Positions 50,621-61,561 of a DNA stretch of 64,000 bases are shown here, piece by piece. The notes under the pieces are model-generated. The model made no database searches and was not told the origin of the DNA. It worked only from the letters and a program-made list of their open reading frames with translations. The translations under genes were made by a program, and so were the position numbers. Positions within the stretch are counted from its first letter, which is position 1. Every line of letters starts with the position of its first letter. The stretch comes from Acholoe squamosa (taxonomy: Eukaryota; Annelida; Polychaeta; Phyllodocida; Polynoidae). The stretch lies in NCBI GenBank assembly GCA_949317995.1, contig OX439040.1, positions 26,824,030 to 26,888,029 of the forward strand, written 5' to 3'.

Positions 50621-51361
50621 TCATTCAATAACATTTTCCACACAGAGGTCTGGCAAAGGTTCGATCTTTTGAGCTGTTCCTCGGGTTCGAACCCCTGCCA
50701 ACACAGCATTGTGTGCCCCGCAATCATCACAATCAAGTTTCTGACACTTTCGCATCGGTCTACTAATCATCCCTTCAGCATCCTTGAAGTTTAGAAGCCA
50801 CTTCAAAGACTCCGCTTCGAGTTTCTTTTTCAGAGGCAACCTCCGATAAGCAATCTTAAAGGGTTTAGCATCCCCAGTATCAATGCTGTGTAGAACTTTA
50901 TCAGTCCTACCCACCGGGCCTCCATCCTCCCCAAAGGCAGGGAAATAGTCTGTTAACAGATTTCGAAGTCTCCTTTTCTCATCACCGTTAGTCAATGAAG
51001 AGTCGCCAACAAGCTTGTCCAGTTCGTCTGTCAATTTCTTAACAGGTATCGGGCCTGCCTCCCTTTTGAAGTGGGCTTTGGAAATACATTCAGTTAGGGA
51101 CATTTGCCCTACATGTTCATTCTTATGTAAATAAATAAGGTCAGATCCTCGGTTTGTCACTGGGACGACTGTCCAAGCTCCATCACCAACCAGAGTATCC
51201 ACAGATTCCAATCTTAAAGAACCCAGCCTCTCCTGACTAGGTTCAAACACAGCATTGGCACCTTTGAACGCTAGGTTCAAGGAGCACAACACGTCACAAG
51301 TAGTTCCAGGAAGAAATTTCACAGTCTGCACTACTGTCACGACAGAAGATACATGCCTCAA
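50621..51361 (-). pseudogene. Gypsy pol: RT start joined to RNase H end (internal deletion)
   Basis: Minus-strand frame of 246 codons. It begins with the protease-RT linker, reaches the RT entry region (LLTDYFPAFGEDGGPVGRTD, then KPFKIAYRRLPLKKKLEA) and passes directly to ESLKWLLNFKDAEGMI, which belongs to the end of RNase H. A CQKLDCDDCG segment follows. The whole RT palm, including YxDD, and most of RNase H are missing with the frame kept. This copy therefore cannot make active RT and would depend on other copies. Confidence 0.85.
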
Positions 51362-51382
51362 TACATAGCGGATTTCGCAGTT

Positions 51383-51643
51383 TTATGGAAACCTAACCTT
51401 CAATAAACCATGCCGTGGGTCCAGCACAGCGCCATCATCACTGATTTCGGCAATGGTGGGGCACATGACGAAGTCATATCCACCCATACCAAAAGTCTGC
51501 ATGCGTCTACCGTCCGCTGTGCAAGCATTTACACCCACCTGGAGTGCATTGGGCTTACCCGAAATCAGTTCGAAGAATTTCCTGGAGATGCACGAATGGC
51601 TGGCACCAGTATCTATCAAGAATTCCCCGACCTGTTCCTTCAC
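51383..51643 (-). pseudogene. Gypsy aspartic protease
   Basis: Minus strand, 86 codons with the active-site box VGEFLIDTGASHSCIS near the start and a flap-like GMGGYDFVMCPT region. It precedes the RT frame by a short gap with a frame change. Confidence 0.85.
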
Positions 51644-52018
51644 CGATACAGTAATGTACCATCTTTTCCCTCCTAGTGGGGAAGGATTCTCAGCAAATCA
51701 AATTTGTTCTTTAGAGTCACCAAGCTCCCATCCAAAACCTTTCAAGAAAGGTAAACATGGATGGTATGGGGGAAGGTGTGTCGCACTCAATTGGGCCAGC
51801 TCTCTGACCCACCCTTCCTCATCTTTGCTGCAGGATTTCTCCCTCCGGCCTTGGATCTACTGATCCGCTGCCACATCAAAGCTCCCGGCCCCGACTGGAG
51901 TGAGAGGATCCTTCTCAACTTACCAGACTCCCTGGAGGAATTGGCTCGTTGGACAGTTCGATCTCACCGTTTCCTTTCCTTTCAAGGATCACATCTTTTG
52001 CCCTTAATGTGACCCCCT

Positions 52019-52210
52019 CTAGTTTTCCTCATTTCTTGCTTCAACCTCGCCCTCTTTGATAGCCGTAACACGAGCAAGTACAGGCTTCGGAGCAGTACAT
52101 TCATGGGCATAATGACCCATCTCTTGACATCTGTAGCACCGCAACCGAGATCGATCCACCCTCTGTCCGGGCTGTCTCATGGTCATGGCTTCAGTAAAAG
52201 TTTTAACCAT
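52019..52210 (-). pseudogene. Gypsy Gag zinc knuckle (nucleocapsid)
   Basis: Minus strand. CYRCQEMGHYAHEC fits CX2CX4HX4C exactly, the Gag RNA-binding knuckle. Flanking residues are basic (QRVDRSRLR). Confidence 0.88.
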
Positions 52211-52874
52211 TTATTCCATCATCTTTGTCGCATCCATTTGTGATGGGGTTGCTACAGTGGTAGTAGCTGTCAAAGTGGGTATCGAGGAGGACCTCAGACC
52301 TCGGGGGTTCGTTTCTTCCACAGAGGTGGGTTCAGTTTTGGGTCTGACATCTTGACCAGGGGCTTTCTTACTAAACATTCGTTGAGGTATCTATTTCCTC
52401 TTCATGTCTCATTTGACCTAGACAGCAGAAATGCTTCCATCTTCTTTTTCGATCTCTATTACCTCAACATCTTTACCCGCCATTAAGGTTCAAACTTTAT
52501 TAAAGTTGTCTATTCCCTCAAAAAGGTTGGTCAGCCCGGCATTCTTCCCTTTCCAAGCTGTCATGGGGGCTTGTTGCTGTTCCTCGTCTCTCAACCCTTG
52601 TATGAACTGAGGTAATAGATCATTGCTAGTTGACATTTCGTGGTGGAATGTGTCGCCAGTTCCTGTTGCGTCGTAGCATTAGCTGTTCATTGTCTTTGAT
52701 CATAGCATTTCGAATCTGTACCAATTTTTCATTTTTCAGTTTTTCTAAGATCAATATTCTTTTTGATCTTATCCTCTTCAGCTAACAATTGGTAACATTT
52801 CTCTTCTTGATTGGCTTCCCATTGTTCATGCTCGATTTCTAATCTGAGTTTCTCGTTTTCCAATTTGGCTCTAG

Positions 52875-53438
52875 TTAATTTGAGTTTCTTTTGGATAACC
52901 ACTCTTTTTCGAGAGATCTATTTCTAGCTTCCTTATTTTCTACATTTTGTTCAAGATTGTTCAAAGTAAAAAATAAGATCTTTTGTTTATTTTCATATTT
53001 CTCGCACTGTTTTTCGAGATTTCGTAGTCGCAATACCTTGCGTTCATAGTTTTCCAACTTTTTCTGTTGGTCAAGCCTCATCATCTCGTCTTGTTTGATT
53101 GCTTGTTGTCTCAAGTATTCTTTAGCAGTTATTCCTTGGCTTTGGCTTTCCCCTATATCAAATATAGATGTACTTAAGCCTTCCAAGGATTTCCTGTCTG
53201 TAATCGGTGTTGGTGTAGCAGTACTAGCGGTGATAGACGCGTGTCTTCGAACCAAAGTATTCATCATCATGATGGGACTTCGAGTTATCTGGTCTGAGGT
53301 ACTGAGTTCATTTTGTAGGAATAAATCCTTTAGCAGTCCTGATAAATGCGGTTTCTTCGGATTCGAAGTCATTTGTATATGGGCAGTTGTCACCCTAGGA
53401 GTTTGAACTACCTTTTCTGTAAAGGAGTGGGCAAACAT
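52875..53438 (-). pseudogene. Gypsy Gag N-terminal region
   Basis: 187 codons on the minus strand, 200 bp inside the 5' LTR. Ser/Thr-rich start, then a long coiled coil (YERKVLRLRNLEKQCEKYEN, LNNLEQNVENKEARNRSLEK). Position and the downstream zinc knuckle identify it as gag; no capsid hallmark is seen. Sequence continues in broken frames to 52211. Confidence 0.6.
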
Positions 53439-53619
53439 AGTATAACCATCTTCAGTTTCAATAGTCAGGCTTCAGCCTGTACCAACCGTAAGTGGTGGCG
53501 CCTTTACTTCAGAACCTAAGTCGCTGAAGTCAGATTCAGTGGACTCAGCACTGTCGGACCTCAAGTCTCCCTGGGTCAGTTTGTCATGATTCTGTTCAAC
53601 CTCCAGGGTCGCGCACTAA

Positions 53620-53643
53620 AACCAAGACTGGTTACGGCACCAG
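53620..53643 (-). promoter_or_regulatory. Gypsy primer-binding site, tRNA-His-like
   Basis: Read on the minus strand directly after the LTR end (CCATTACA): C, then TGGTGCCGTAACCAGTCTTGG. Animal tRNA-His 3' ends (…CACGGCACCA) would pair with TGGTGCCGTG, so nine or more bases match. Assignment from memory of tRNA-His, so moderate confidence. Confidence 0.55.
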
Positions 53644-54011
53644 TGTAATGGTTCGAGTTCTTATATAACTTTGGTTGAGTTCGAGATATGTTAATATCAA
53701 GCAAAACCAGACAAGTTAGCTTGGGTTAGTGCAACCGGCACATATTTATTCAGGAGTCACAGAAATTCGAAGTAGTGCTATAAGGATAGCTCGATGCTCA
53801 GCAGGTGTTGCTCTGGCCGTAGCCAGAAGCCGACTGAACTCCCTATGCTGTCCCAGGTAGGGACTGGAGCAGCGACGACCAGTGCTGCAACCACCCCATA
53901 GTTGCCAGAGACCGAAGCGACCTCTGGTCCTACCAGTGGTAACCACACCGACTGACCTGCCCTCTCGAATAGGGAGCTAAAACCATATGAGACCCTCCAT
54001 GAGCCCCTACA
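53644..54011 (-). repeat. 5' LTR of the Gypsy element
   Basis: 368 bp, TG...CA ends. It is the uninterrupted partner of 29046-30240 and is followed by the CTTG target duplication (54012-54015). About 25 differences from the left LTR by eye. Confidence 0.9.
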
Positions 54012-54015
54012 CTTG

Positions 54016-54153
54016 CATTCATACATCATGGTGAAAAATGGACAGACCGAATCAGATAATGATTAAATTTGAACCTATTGCTCACATATCTACCTTCTCT
54101 AACCGCATGCACTCGAACCCACTGAAATAGTGCGAAAACATGAATAGACTTAC
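54016..54153 (-). other. TSEN54 intron remnant right of the Gypsy insertion
   Basis: Original intron sequence between the GTAAGT donor (54148-54153) and the Gypsy element. Confidence 0.75.
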
Positions 54154-54217
54154 TTTGTTCTTTACTAGGTGTACCTTCCTTATGTCCGGCTTCCATTCTC
54201 CTCTGGCTAAGGACCCG
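54154..54217 (-). CDS. TSEN54: TSEN54 exon (GSLARGEWKPD region)
   Basis: 64 bp between a TTGTTTACAG acceptor (54218 side) and a GTAAGT donor. With the split codon CT|C it encodes LGSLARGEWKPDIRKVHLVK NK. This matches the human [20 protein letters not shown] region that directly precedes KFWQTMG, which here is 25 kb away in the 28764-28847 exon. Confidence 0.93.
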
Positions 54218-54534
54218 CTGTAAACAAAACACCGATTTTAGTACAAGTAGAAGGGGGTGTGCTCTCATAATGGCGTTCAGAAACCCTTTCCCCACCCCGC
54301 CTTGATTTATAGTATATACATAAAATGACTTCAAAGTATGAATCTTCACATTTACTTACTTTCAATTCTACTTGCCATCCTCACACGATCTATCACAAGT
54401 GTTCATATATAGTATGGAGGTACGATATTTACACAGTTGGGAACACTTTCAGCTCCTACCTATTTATTCAGTTAATGATAACATACAAAATGAGGTTGCA
54501 GTAACTTTGGCAGGTGCGTACAAAACAAACTCAC

Positions 54535-54696
54535 AGTTTGGCCACACGTTCCTCAGCGATGATCCCTGTACGTTCCCTGAGGGTGACCTGCAGCGTCTTG
54601 TCTGCAATCCAGGATCCATCTGGTCCATATTCCTTCACCCCACGCACAGGGAGGGCCATGTCTCTCTGCCATCCCAGCCGTATCAGCTCCTCAGCA
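54535..54696 (-). CDS. TSEN54: TSEN54 exon (SAEEL...GPDGSW region)
   Basis: 162 bp between a CTACCTTTCAG acceptor (54697 side) and a GTGAGT donor (54529-54534). Encodes SAEELIRLGWQRDMALPVRG, then KEYGPDGSWIADKTLQVTLR and IIAEERVAKL. It corresponds to the LSARELF...LPDGS...ERL start of animal TSEN54. The preceding first exon, with the start codon, should lie further right on the minus strand and was not identified with confidence. Confidence 0.9.
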
Positions 54697-57625
54697 CTGA
54701 AAGGTAGTAATATAGGGTGTTTCTTTGTGTGTGTGATTCTTTATTCAAGGCGTGTCTTGATAACGCAAGGATGGACCCTGTAGTGGGTCACATAGGATCA
54801 GCAAAACTTTAAGCATAAATATATGCAGTGATCCCAGACCATCGTATATACCATATTACAATAGTTCTGATAAGCTTGTCTGCTCAAATAAGTGCATCCT
54901 AACCCCATAAGCGTCCCCCGGTATCAAATCATGCAAATAAAGAGACACTTTATACTCATAACTTTAATATTGTCCTTTTATTACACTTTTAGTACACTTT
55001 AAGCATGTGAGGTTTTGAATGACAGCGAAAAACTCTTAGCAGAGAAATCTGAAGAATAAACGACCATTATAACATGTTGCTTAAATATGTCTGACATACC
55101 AGCATATGAAGGGAATCCAGTAAGAAATAAGCAGTTATGGAGAAGCAATATCATTTCTCAGGGCCTACGGACGCAAAGCGTAGCATGCCTAACTTCCTGG
55201 CCAATTTCGAGGCTATTTGCATGTTTTTTTTTTGCAAGTGTGAATCAGGTGGCCGACTTGGGGTGCAATCTGGCCGACTTCAGGTGAAAATAGACCCTTT
55301 GAAAAGGCTCTAAATAATGGTGAAGTATGGGCAATAATAAGAGCAAGGAGCTCTCAAAAAAACATTTGTGTCATCATTCAAATTCTCACCCAAACACTCT
55401 AACAGTTAGTTGGGCTGCAGCGTGGCTATTTGATGAGCTATTAGGCCTTAAATATCAGTGATGAAAAATGTGTACAGGAGCGGCCGACTTCTGGTGAATT
55501 TACCCAACGTATGTCGGGTAGAATACAAAACTACTGTCGCTGCTCTTCAAAATGATGACATGGCGTTCTAAGGAGGTGGTCATTATTTATCAACATGTGG
55601 AGTGGTGGGTTTTCACATGCGTGAAAACTTTTTACACCCTCCCCCCTCCAATACGGTCAAAATTCCCCCCCCCCCTATTGCAGTGGAGGCGCGAAGAATT
55701 TTTGCGCCCCTCTTTGCTCTAATAATAGTAGTGAGCATGCTTTTTTGCTAAAAAGTTTATTTTTATCGCCCCCTCTCAAGAGGAGTCAAAATTTGATAAA
55801 TAATGGCCACTCCCTAAAATTGGGCAAAAGAGGTGCACACACAGACTCACAGTGTGGCATCATTCATTGATTAGGCATGGCAGGGGGTTAAAAAATATTT
55901 TTAAAAAAATTCAAAAAACTAAATGTATCAATACTTTGAGGTGCTAGAAGTGTGAGAAATGTATTATTATTAGGATTTGATGTGAGTTTGGTTATGAAAT
56001 CCATCATATTGTGATGCTGTCAGAGCCTGTCCTCAGAATGGCCTTGAATCTGCCCGAGGAGGGGGTCCTGGTGTGAATCCAAGAAAATTAAAAATTCAAC
56101 CTAGAGCCATCAATCATCGGTTATAACAAAGCACAACATTTTCTCTTCATGAATCAGTTGGATTTATGTTATTAATGTCAGTAGTTTTTGTATAGGAGAA
56201 GATTTTGTAGAGCCTGTCTTAGGGTCTTTTCTCTGAGATGATAAAAAAACGCACTTGACATCTTTTATATATATGATTGTAAATCAATAAATTTTCAAGG
56301 GATTTCAATGCCACTAGGTTTTCTCTAAAGAAAAATGATTGTATTATCAGGTTCTCGATTCAAATTAGAGATGCTATGCACTTTTCATATATTTTAAGAC
56401 CAGGGAAGTGGACATAGCCAAAATTTCTGGGCCAACCTTGTGTTAGAACTTCTATTCCCACAATCACAGCCACAATCAATGCACACTTAACATTTTTCTA
56501 CATAAAAATAATAACTTTCCATCACCTATATACATGTAGTGGGTAGGGAGTATCATTCATTTTGTAATATTTCTGGCATGACTCAACTTTGAAATTCTGA
56601 AATATATCCTTGATAATTTGTTTTTATGGACATTATGGCCTGATACTGAAACTAGAAGTGTTGTACATAATCACAGCATTTGGAATTATGTAAATATTTC
56701 TGTAGGTTCTCCTCCAGGGTGGGGGCAAAGTTACCCTTACCCAAATACAAAAATTCGGGCAGAAATGGCTGCTGGTGCCTGCCCAGCGTTCGTCACGCCA
56801 CCTAGTCAGGCTAGTGTATACTGCCATGCCTACATTGACGGCCTCTCAGTCTCATGTGCGGCTTACACTGGCACTGCTAGTTTCAGGTCATGCATAGAAA
56901 AGTCGACATGAACACAACAGGACCAACATGGTTATTGCACCACCGTACTATATTTTGTTTACAGTCTGCTATCCGTAGCCAGCCACACCTACAATACATT
57001 GCGAACCGGGACTGCGAATGTGACTGTACTAGAATAGGAGTCACAGGCTGACACAGTGACACAGCTAGTAGTAGGCACGGCAGTGTCACCGACGGTAGCG
57101 CCACCACCGCCGCCCATCGCATGGCCCGGTTTTGTCAGTCAAAACACCTAAATTTGGCTGGCTTGTAACTCTCTCACATTTAGATATTTTTTGATGATTC
57201 CAAAAGGACATTACCTTCCAACACCTTAAGTCATTGTATCCTCCAAGTTTTCTCCACTCCTGGGACCAAAATGGTGTGTAATCAGCCTCTATATTCTGTA
57301 AACAGCCACCAAAAACTCCCAGGAAGAGATACCTAAATCTAACCTAGCCTCATCTAGTCATACAACATTTGGGTCATGTTCAAACCAGAAATGATTCTGA
57401 TTGGTCCATGGCCAGCCAAAATACAGCCAAAAACATTGGAGGGGGGTGTGGCACTTCTTGGTACAGCCACTCTCCAGGCAACCACCAGCCCCTCCATATT
57501 GGCACAGCACTACACCACTCTCTGCAGGGAGAGTGTGCTGGCTGTTCCAGACAGTGGATACACCCCTTCTGACATACAACCAGGACATCTAAACACATGG
57601 AGGAGGAGGCAGGTGGTAGAAAGGC
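54697..57625. other. no confident gene; probable TSEN54 5' region and repeats
   Basis: Should hold the first TSEN54 exon; a GC-rich stretch at about 57050-57125 with minus-strand ATGs is a weak candidate. 55100-55510 carries repeated GGCCGACTT words. 55560-55810 is low-complexity C-rich/G-rich sequence of the kind seen at 16975-17200 and 62380-62930 (GTGGTCATTATTTATCAACA). Confidence 0.35.
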
Positions 57626-58536
57626 TTTCCTGTGTGGGTTTACATGCAAAAATGATGTATTTAACCCCACCCATGGCCCTAGATGTAATGTGGTAATGGA
57701 ATATTGATATAACAGTGTATGTTATGCTGTGTTTTGGTACTTTGTAAGCTGAAAAAGATCAGAAACTTGCATTTGTTTGGCTGGTTCTGGGGCCAGCTCC
57801 ACTGCCACTCCCCAGTCAGGACTGTCAGTGTCACTTTGACAGTCAGGTGGGAGGGGCTAGCCTAATGTGTATGTGAATGTACATGTACATATTAAGGGAG
57901 GGGGGGGGTCATTTCTTTTTGGCTGGGGGGGGGGCATGCATGTAGACACACGCACACACACATGTATAAATTTCTGTGTGGTGGGGGGGGGCTAATATCA
58001 TATGTATGTGAATGTACATGTATTAAAGGGTGGTCATTTTTTTTTTTGCTGGGGGGGGGGGGGGTCCATGCACATAAACACACATTTATGTATAGGGGTG
58101 GGTGGTCATTTTGGGTTGTTTGCGTGTGTGTGGGAGGGGGGGCACAGAAGGTGGGGGGGGGCTAATATCATAAATGGAGAAAGTAGGCATGGCATGTTCA
58201 TCTAGGATATCTATGGAAGTTTCCCTGTTAATAACTCCACCTTCCACCATTGGATTCTATGCTAACGAGTTCCCCCAGCCAATGAAAAAAATGACCCCCC
58301 CCCCCCTCCCTTAATATGTACATGTACATTCACATACACATTAGGCTAGCCCCTCCCACCTGACTGTCAAAGTGACAGTCCTGACTGGGGAGTGGCAGTG
58401 GGGCTGGCCCCAGAACCAGCCAAACAAATGCAAGTTTCTAATCTTTTTCAGCTTACAAAGTACCAAAACACAGCATAACATACAATGGGTGGGGTTAAAT
58501 ACATCATTTTTGCATGTAAACCCACACAGGAAAACC
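57626..58536. repeat. 900-bp interrupted palindrome
   Basis: Left arm 57626-57915 and right arm 58287-58536 are inverted copies, nearly identical by eye (for example CCAGCCAAACAAATGCAAGT and GGCTAGCCCCTCCCACCTGA in the right arm). The left arm has one extra segment of about 45 bp (57670-57715). The centre holds G-runs and two partial repeats of GAATGTACATGTA. Could be a foldback element; ends and target duplication are not clear. Confidence 0.8.
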
Positions 58537-58603
58537 TCTCTATGTTCGTTGGTTGTCATAATGCATCAATGCAGTCCTAGCAAGTCTACTTGCCAACTGT
58601 GCA

Positions 58604-58735
58604 ATGGGGCTGTGTACAAATGACGTCATGCATTTTTGGACCATTTTTGACCCCCCCTCCCCCCCTTGTCATGTTTCGTCATACAACACTTGACCCCCCC
58701 CTCAGCATGACATCATGCAGAGAGATACCCCCCCC
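58604..58735. repeat. GC-skewed repeat with CATGACATCATG words, copy 1
   Basis: GGCTGTGTACAAATGACGTC to CAGCATGACATCATG is repeated nearly exactly at 63431-63537. Poly-C runs lie between. No coding capacity. Confidence 0.75.
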
Positions 58736-58764
58736 CCCCCAAGTGCATGAATAGTGAAGGCCTA

Positions 58765-59054
58765 CCGTAATCTCCCGCGTATAAGGCGCAGCCCGCGTAT
58801 AAGGCGCACCTAGAGTTTTGGAAAATTCTCAAAAAGATGAAAAATTCATAACCTTTGTTCTACTGAATGAATTTTCAAAATTCAAAAACCTATGTGTAGC
58901 TTGGGCCACCCCAGACCCTCTTGGGCCCCTTATGTCCTATTATGACCAAGGGGGCATGTAATATATCAAAAGAAATGTCTTGGTGTCCCCCTTGTGGATC
59001 CAATGAGAACTAAAACCCCCATATAAGACGCGCCTTATACGCGGGAGATTACGG
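58765..59054. mobile_element. MITE of the CCGTAA..CGTATAAG family (copy C)
   Basis: Starts CCGTAATCTCCCGCGTATAA and ends with its exact inverse, TTATACGCGGGAGATTACGG. TA flanks both ends (58763-58764, 59055-59056). The longest perfect terminal repeat of the three copies, hence probably the youngest. Confidence 0.88.
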
Positions 59055-59056
59055 TA

Positions 59057-60165
59057 TAGGCTATAAATAAATTAAAATACGGCCGATTAAGGTTACGCGA
59101 TGCTGTATTATCGCCCGTGCGCTGGCAGAATTCCGGTCCAGGGCCATTGGCCAGACCAGGTCACATGACTGACCTACTTATGGTAATTAGCAGGAACCCC
59201 CCCGAACAGAGTGTATTATGGGAAACCTCAATAGGGCCTATGGGACTATGAATCTCTCAAACAATCATCATTTTTGATCCCTGGGTTTGATCCCTCATGA
59301 CAAAGTAGATTGCAGGTCAGGTTCATAGTGTGTGTCAAGCATTGATTTATTGTTTCATTTGGATATCTTGGAGATGCTATATTTGTCAACCAGGATTGCT
59401 TTAAACAAGTTTTGTTAAGACAGCTGTGCTGGTCTGCTGGAATACAAAGTATCTGTGAACCTGTAAAGAGATAAGCAGAGTTGTTTAAAGATTTTTTTGA
59501 AATATGAAAATTTTTTTTTTTTTTTCATTGGTTGAGAACTTCATTGTAGATCTGCAAGGAGAATACACTATACAGCTCTGTAAAACCTGTTCCTATAGCT
59601 TCAGGGTGATGTTAGCTTCAATCTAAAAAAAAAAATTGGGTGCCTACGACAATTATTTCAGGAGTTATTCACCTGGGGCCATCTAGCATCGAAAATCGCC
59701 AATTTCGCTTAAATTCGCATGTATCATTTTCATAGCAACACCCCCCCTAAATTATTTTTTTCTAAAATCTGATGCTGGATACTGCTTCTTGGGACCAAAA
59801 CCTACATTTTGGTGTATTACAATAGTGTATTGGCCGATTTTAAAAATTAAGCTGCCATGCCTACTAGTAGTAGTAGGCTGAGCTAGCCTAACAGACACTG
59901 TGGGCGATAATATAAGTAATTGTGAGTGAATGAGTTTTAATTTAGACAACATACATCGCAATCCACTGTTTCTGGTTAGAAAAAAACATATTAACGCTTA
60001 ACCTACCTCAGCATTTTACTTTTCATGTCCTTGTCACCCTCTATATTTGACATTTACAACAATTAAGAGAAGCCCCACTAATCACTTTGAAGCAGCGTGG
60101 CCATGACAGTTAGTAGTTATTTTCTAATCTGTCAGATGGCACCACCGACTATGCCGCTGCGCGAA
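59057..60165. other. no recognised gene
   Basis: AT-rich spacer with homopolymer runs (about 59510-59525). No exon, repeat family or protein motif recognised. Confidence 0.4.
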
Positions 60166-60671
60166 GCAGCGGGGCCGATGGTCAGCTTTCTGTGTCTCTG
60201 AAGGACACAGCAGCAGCTCATTATGTAGTCTCCTTGAAGGATACAACCAACTGACCAATCAGGAGCTGGCTTCTGCTGCAGCAGCTGCATAGCTGCCTAA
60301 GAACAAGATGCTGAACTTAAATGTGATACTGGTACCCATTCAATGCATAAATGCACTGATCTTTCCAGGGTAAAACTTAAAGTAGTATCTGTCATTTGAA
60401 ATAGTTGCAAATAAGTTGAAATAAAAAATAAGACTGCTATGATATTCTTCTATTTATCACTGTTCATTATTTGCTCACTTAGGGAGTGGTCCTTCTTTAT
60501 GAACAGGGGGTTGTGGGTTTGAGGGGGGGGGTGTATGAGGCCCGAGGGGGGGATAAATATATCTATCTATTATAGATAAAAGAGATGTGCAAAAATTCTC
60601 CTCGGCTCTGGCTCGTTGGGGCACAAAATATTTTGACTATCTTCGAGGGGGGGGGGGCGAAAACCCACCAT

Positions 60672-61070
60672 GCACTGTGTCCTTGAAGGATACAACCTGA
60701 CTATTGCGTCCTTGAAGGACACTGGTAGACCACTGCGTCCTTGAAGGATACAAGTAGGCCAGTGTGTCCTCCAAGGACACAAGCAGCCCACTGCATCCTT
60801 GAAGGCTATAAGCAGCCCACTGTGTCCTTGAAGGATACAAGCAGACCACTGCATCCTTGAGGGAAACAAGGAGATCACTGTTTCCTTAACGGATACAAGG
60901 AGACTATTGTGTCCTTGAAGGACACAAGAAGAACAATTTGTCCTTGAAGGATACAAGCAGAACACTGTGCCCTTGAAGGATACAAGCAGAACACTGTTTC
61001 CTTGAAGTACACAAGCAGGCCAATGTGTCCTTGAGGGATACAACCATACCATTGTGTCCTTAAAGGATAC
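60672..61070 (-). repeat. 30-bp minisatellite array, left arm (copy 2)
   Basis: About 13 units of the TCCTTGAAGGATACAAGCAG type, collinear with 15461-15838. Confidence 0.85.
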
Positions 61071-61093
61071 ATTTATATGTGAGTAATCGACAT

Positions 61094-61163
61094 GTGGATC
61101 AACACGGTAAAAAGTACACCCTCGAGGGGGTGCACTGGTGTACCTTTTACAGTGTTGACCCAC
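61094..61163. repeat. central palindrome (copy 2)
   Basis: Same imperfect palindrome as 15881-15950, around CCCTCGAGGGGG. Confidence 0.8.
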
Positions 61164-61355
61164 AGATGTTCTGTTACCGGATGTTCTGAGGGCAATTGAA
61201 CAAAATTTTAGACCAAAATTTGTGATTACCAGAATCGACAACAACCGCTTGTCAATGACATCCCTAGGATTAGTGCATATTTACACTGCACAAAACATGC
61301 CAAAGAAATTGTCAGTAACTACTGACTTTTCAACATCGAACCTCGCTATACTTCT

Positions 61356-61547
61356 CAGGGGTAGACATTAACACTGGCCCGGTGGCCAATGGCCAGTAGT
61401 TTGGGCTGCGGGCCAGTGATTTTTCCTAAAAAATCCTTTGAAACTGGCCATTTGGCCAATAGAATATTTGAAAATACATTGCTATATACCGGTACTAGAC
61501 TGCTGGCCCGGGTGGTCAAAGGTCCAAAATGTTAGTATCTACCCCTG
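61356..61547. mobile_element. hAT-like MITE inside foldback copy 2
   Basis: Same insertion as 16142-16325, with CAGGGGTAGACATTAACA and TGTTAGTATCTACCCCTG ends. Confidence 0.6.
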
Positions 61548-61561
61548 CTTTTAGAACACAT

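Larger units (their letters stand above)
29046..54011 (-). mobile_element. Gypsy-type LTR retrotransposon with nested insertions, inside a TSEN54 intron
   Basis: Two direct LTRs (29046-30240 and 53644-54011) bound the unit. Each starts TGTAATGG and ends CCCCTACA, giving TG...CA ends in both directions. CTTG lies just outside both ends (29042-29045 and 54012-54015), the expected 4-bp target duplication. On the minus strand the order is 5' LTR, PBS, gag, CCHC, protease, RT (deleted core), integrase, four accessory frames, 3' LTR. Subtracting nested elements (about 0.8 kb in the left LTR, about 5.7 kb non-LTR, about 9.3 kb DNA transposon, two micro-insertions) leaves about 9 kb. The LTRs differ at roughly 7 percent of sites by eye, so the insertion is not recent. 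Confidence 0.85.

Noticed and set aside
56618..57122. GC-rich minus-strand ATG region as first exon of TSEN54
   Set aside because: No donor with the required phase (ending two bases into a Ser codon) was found at a sensible place, so it is not called as an exon.
57892..58205. Open frames in the G-rich palindrome centre
   Set aside because: Low-complexity G-runs translate to Gly/Pro-rich nonsense.
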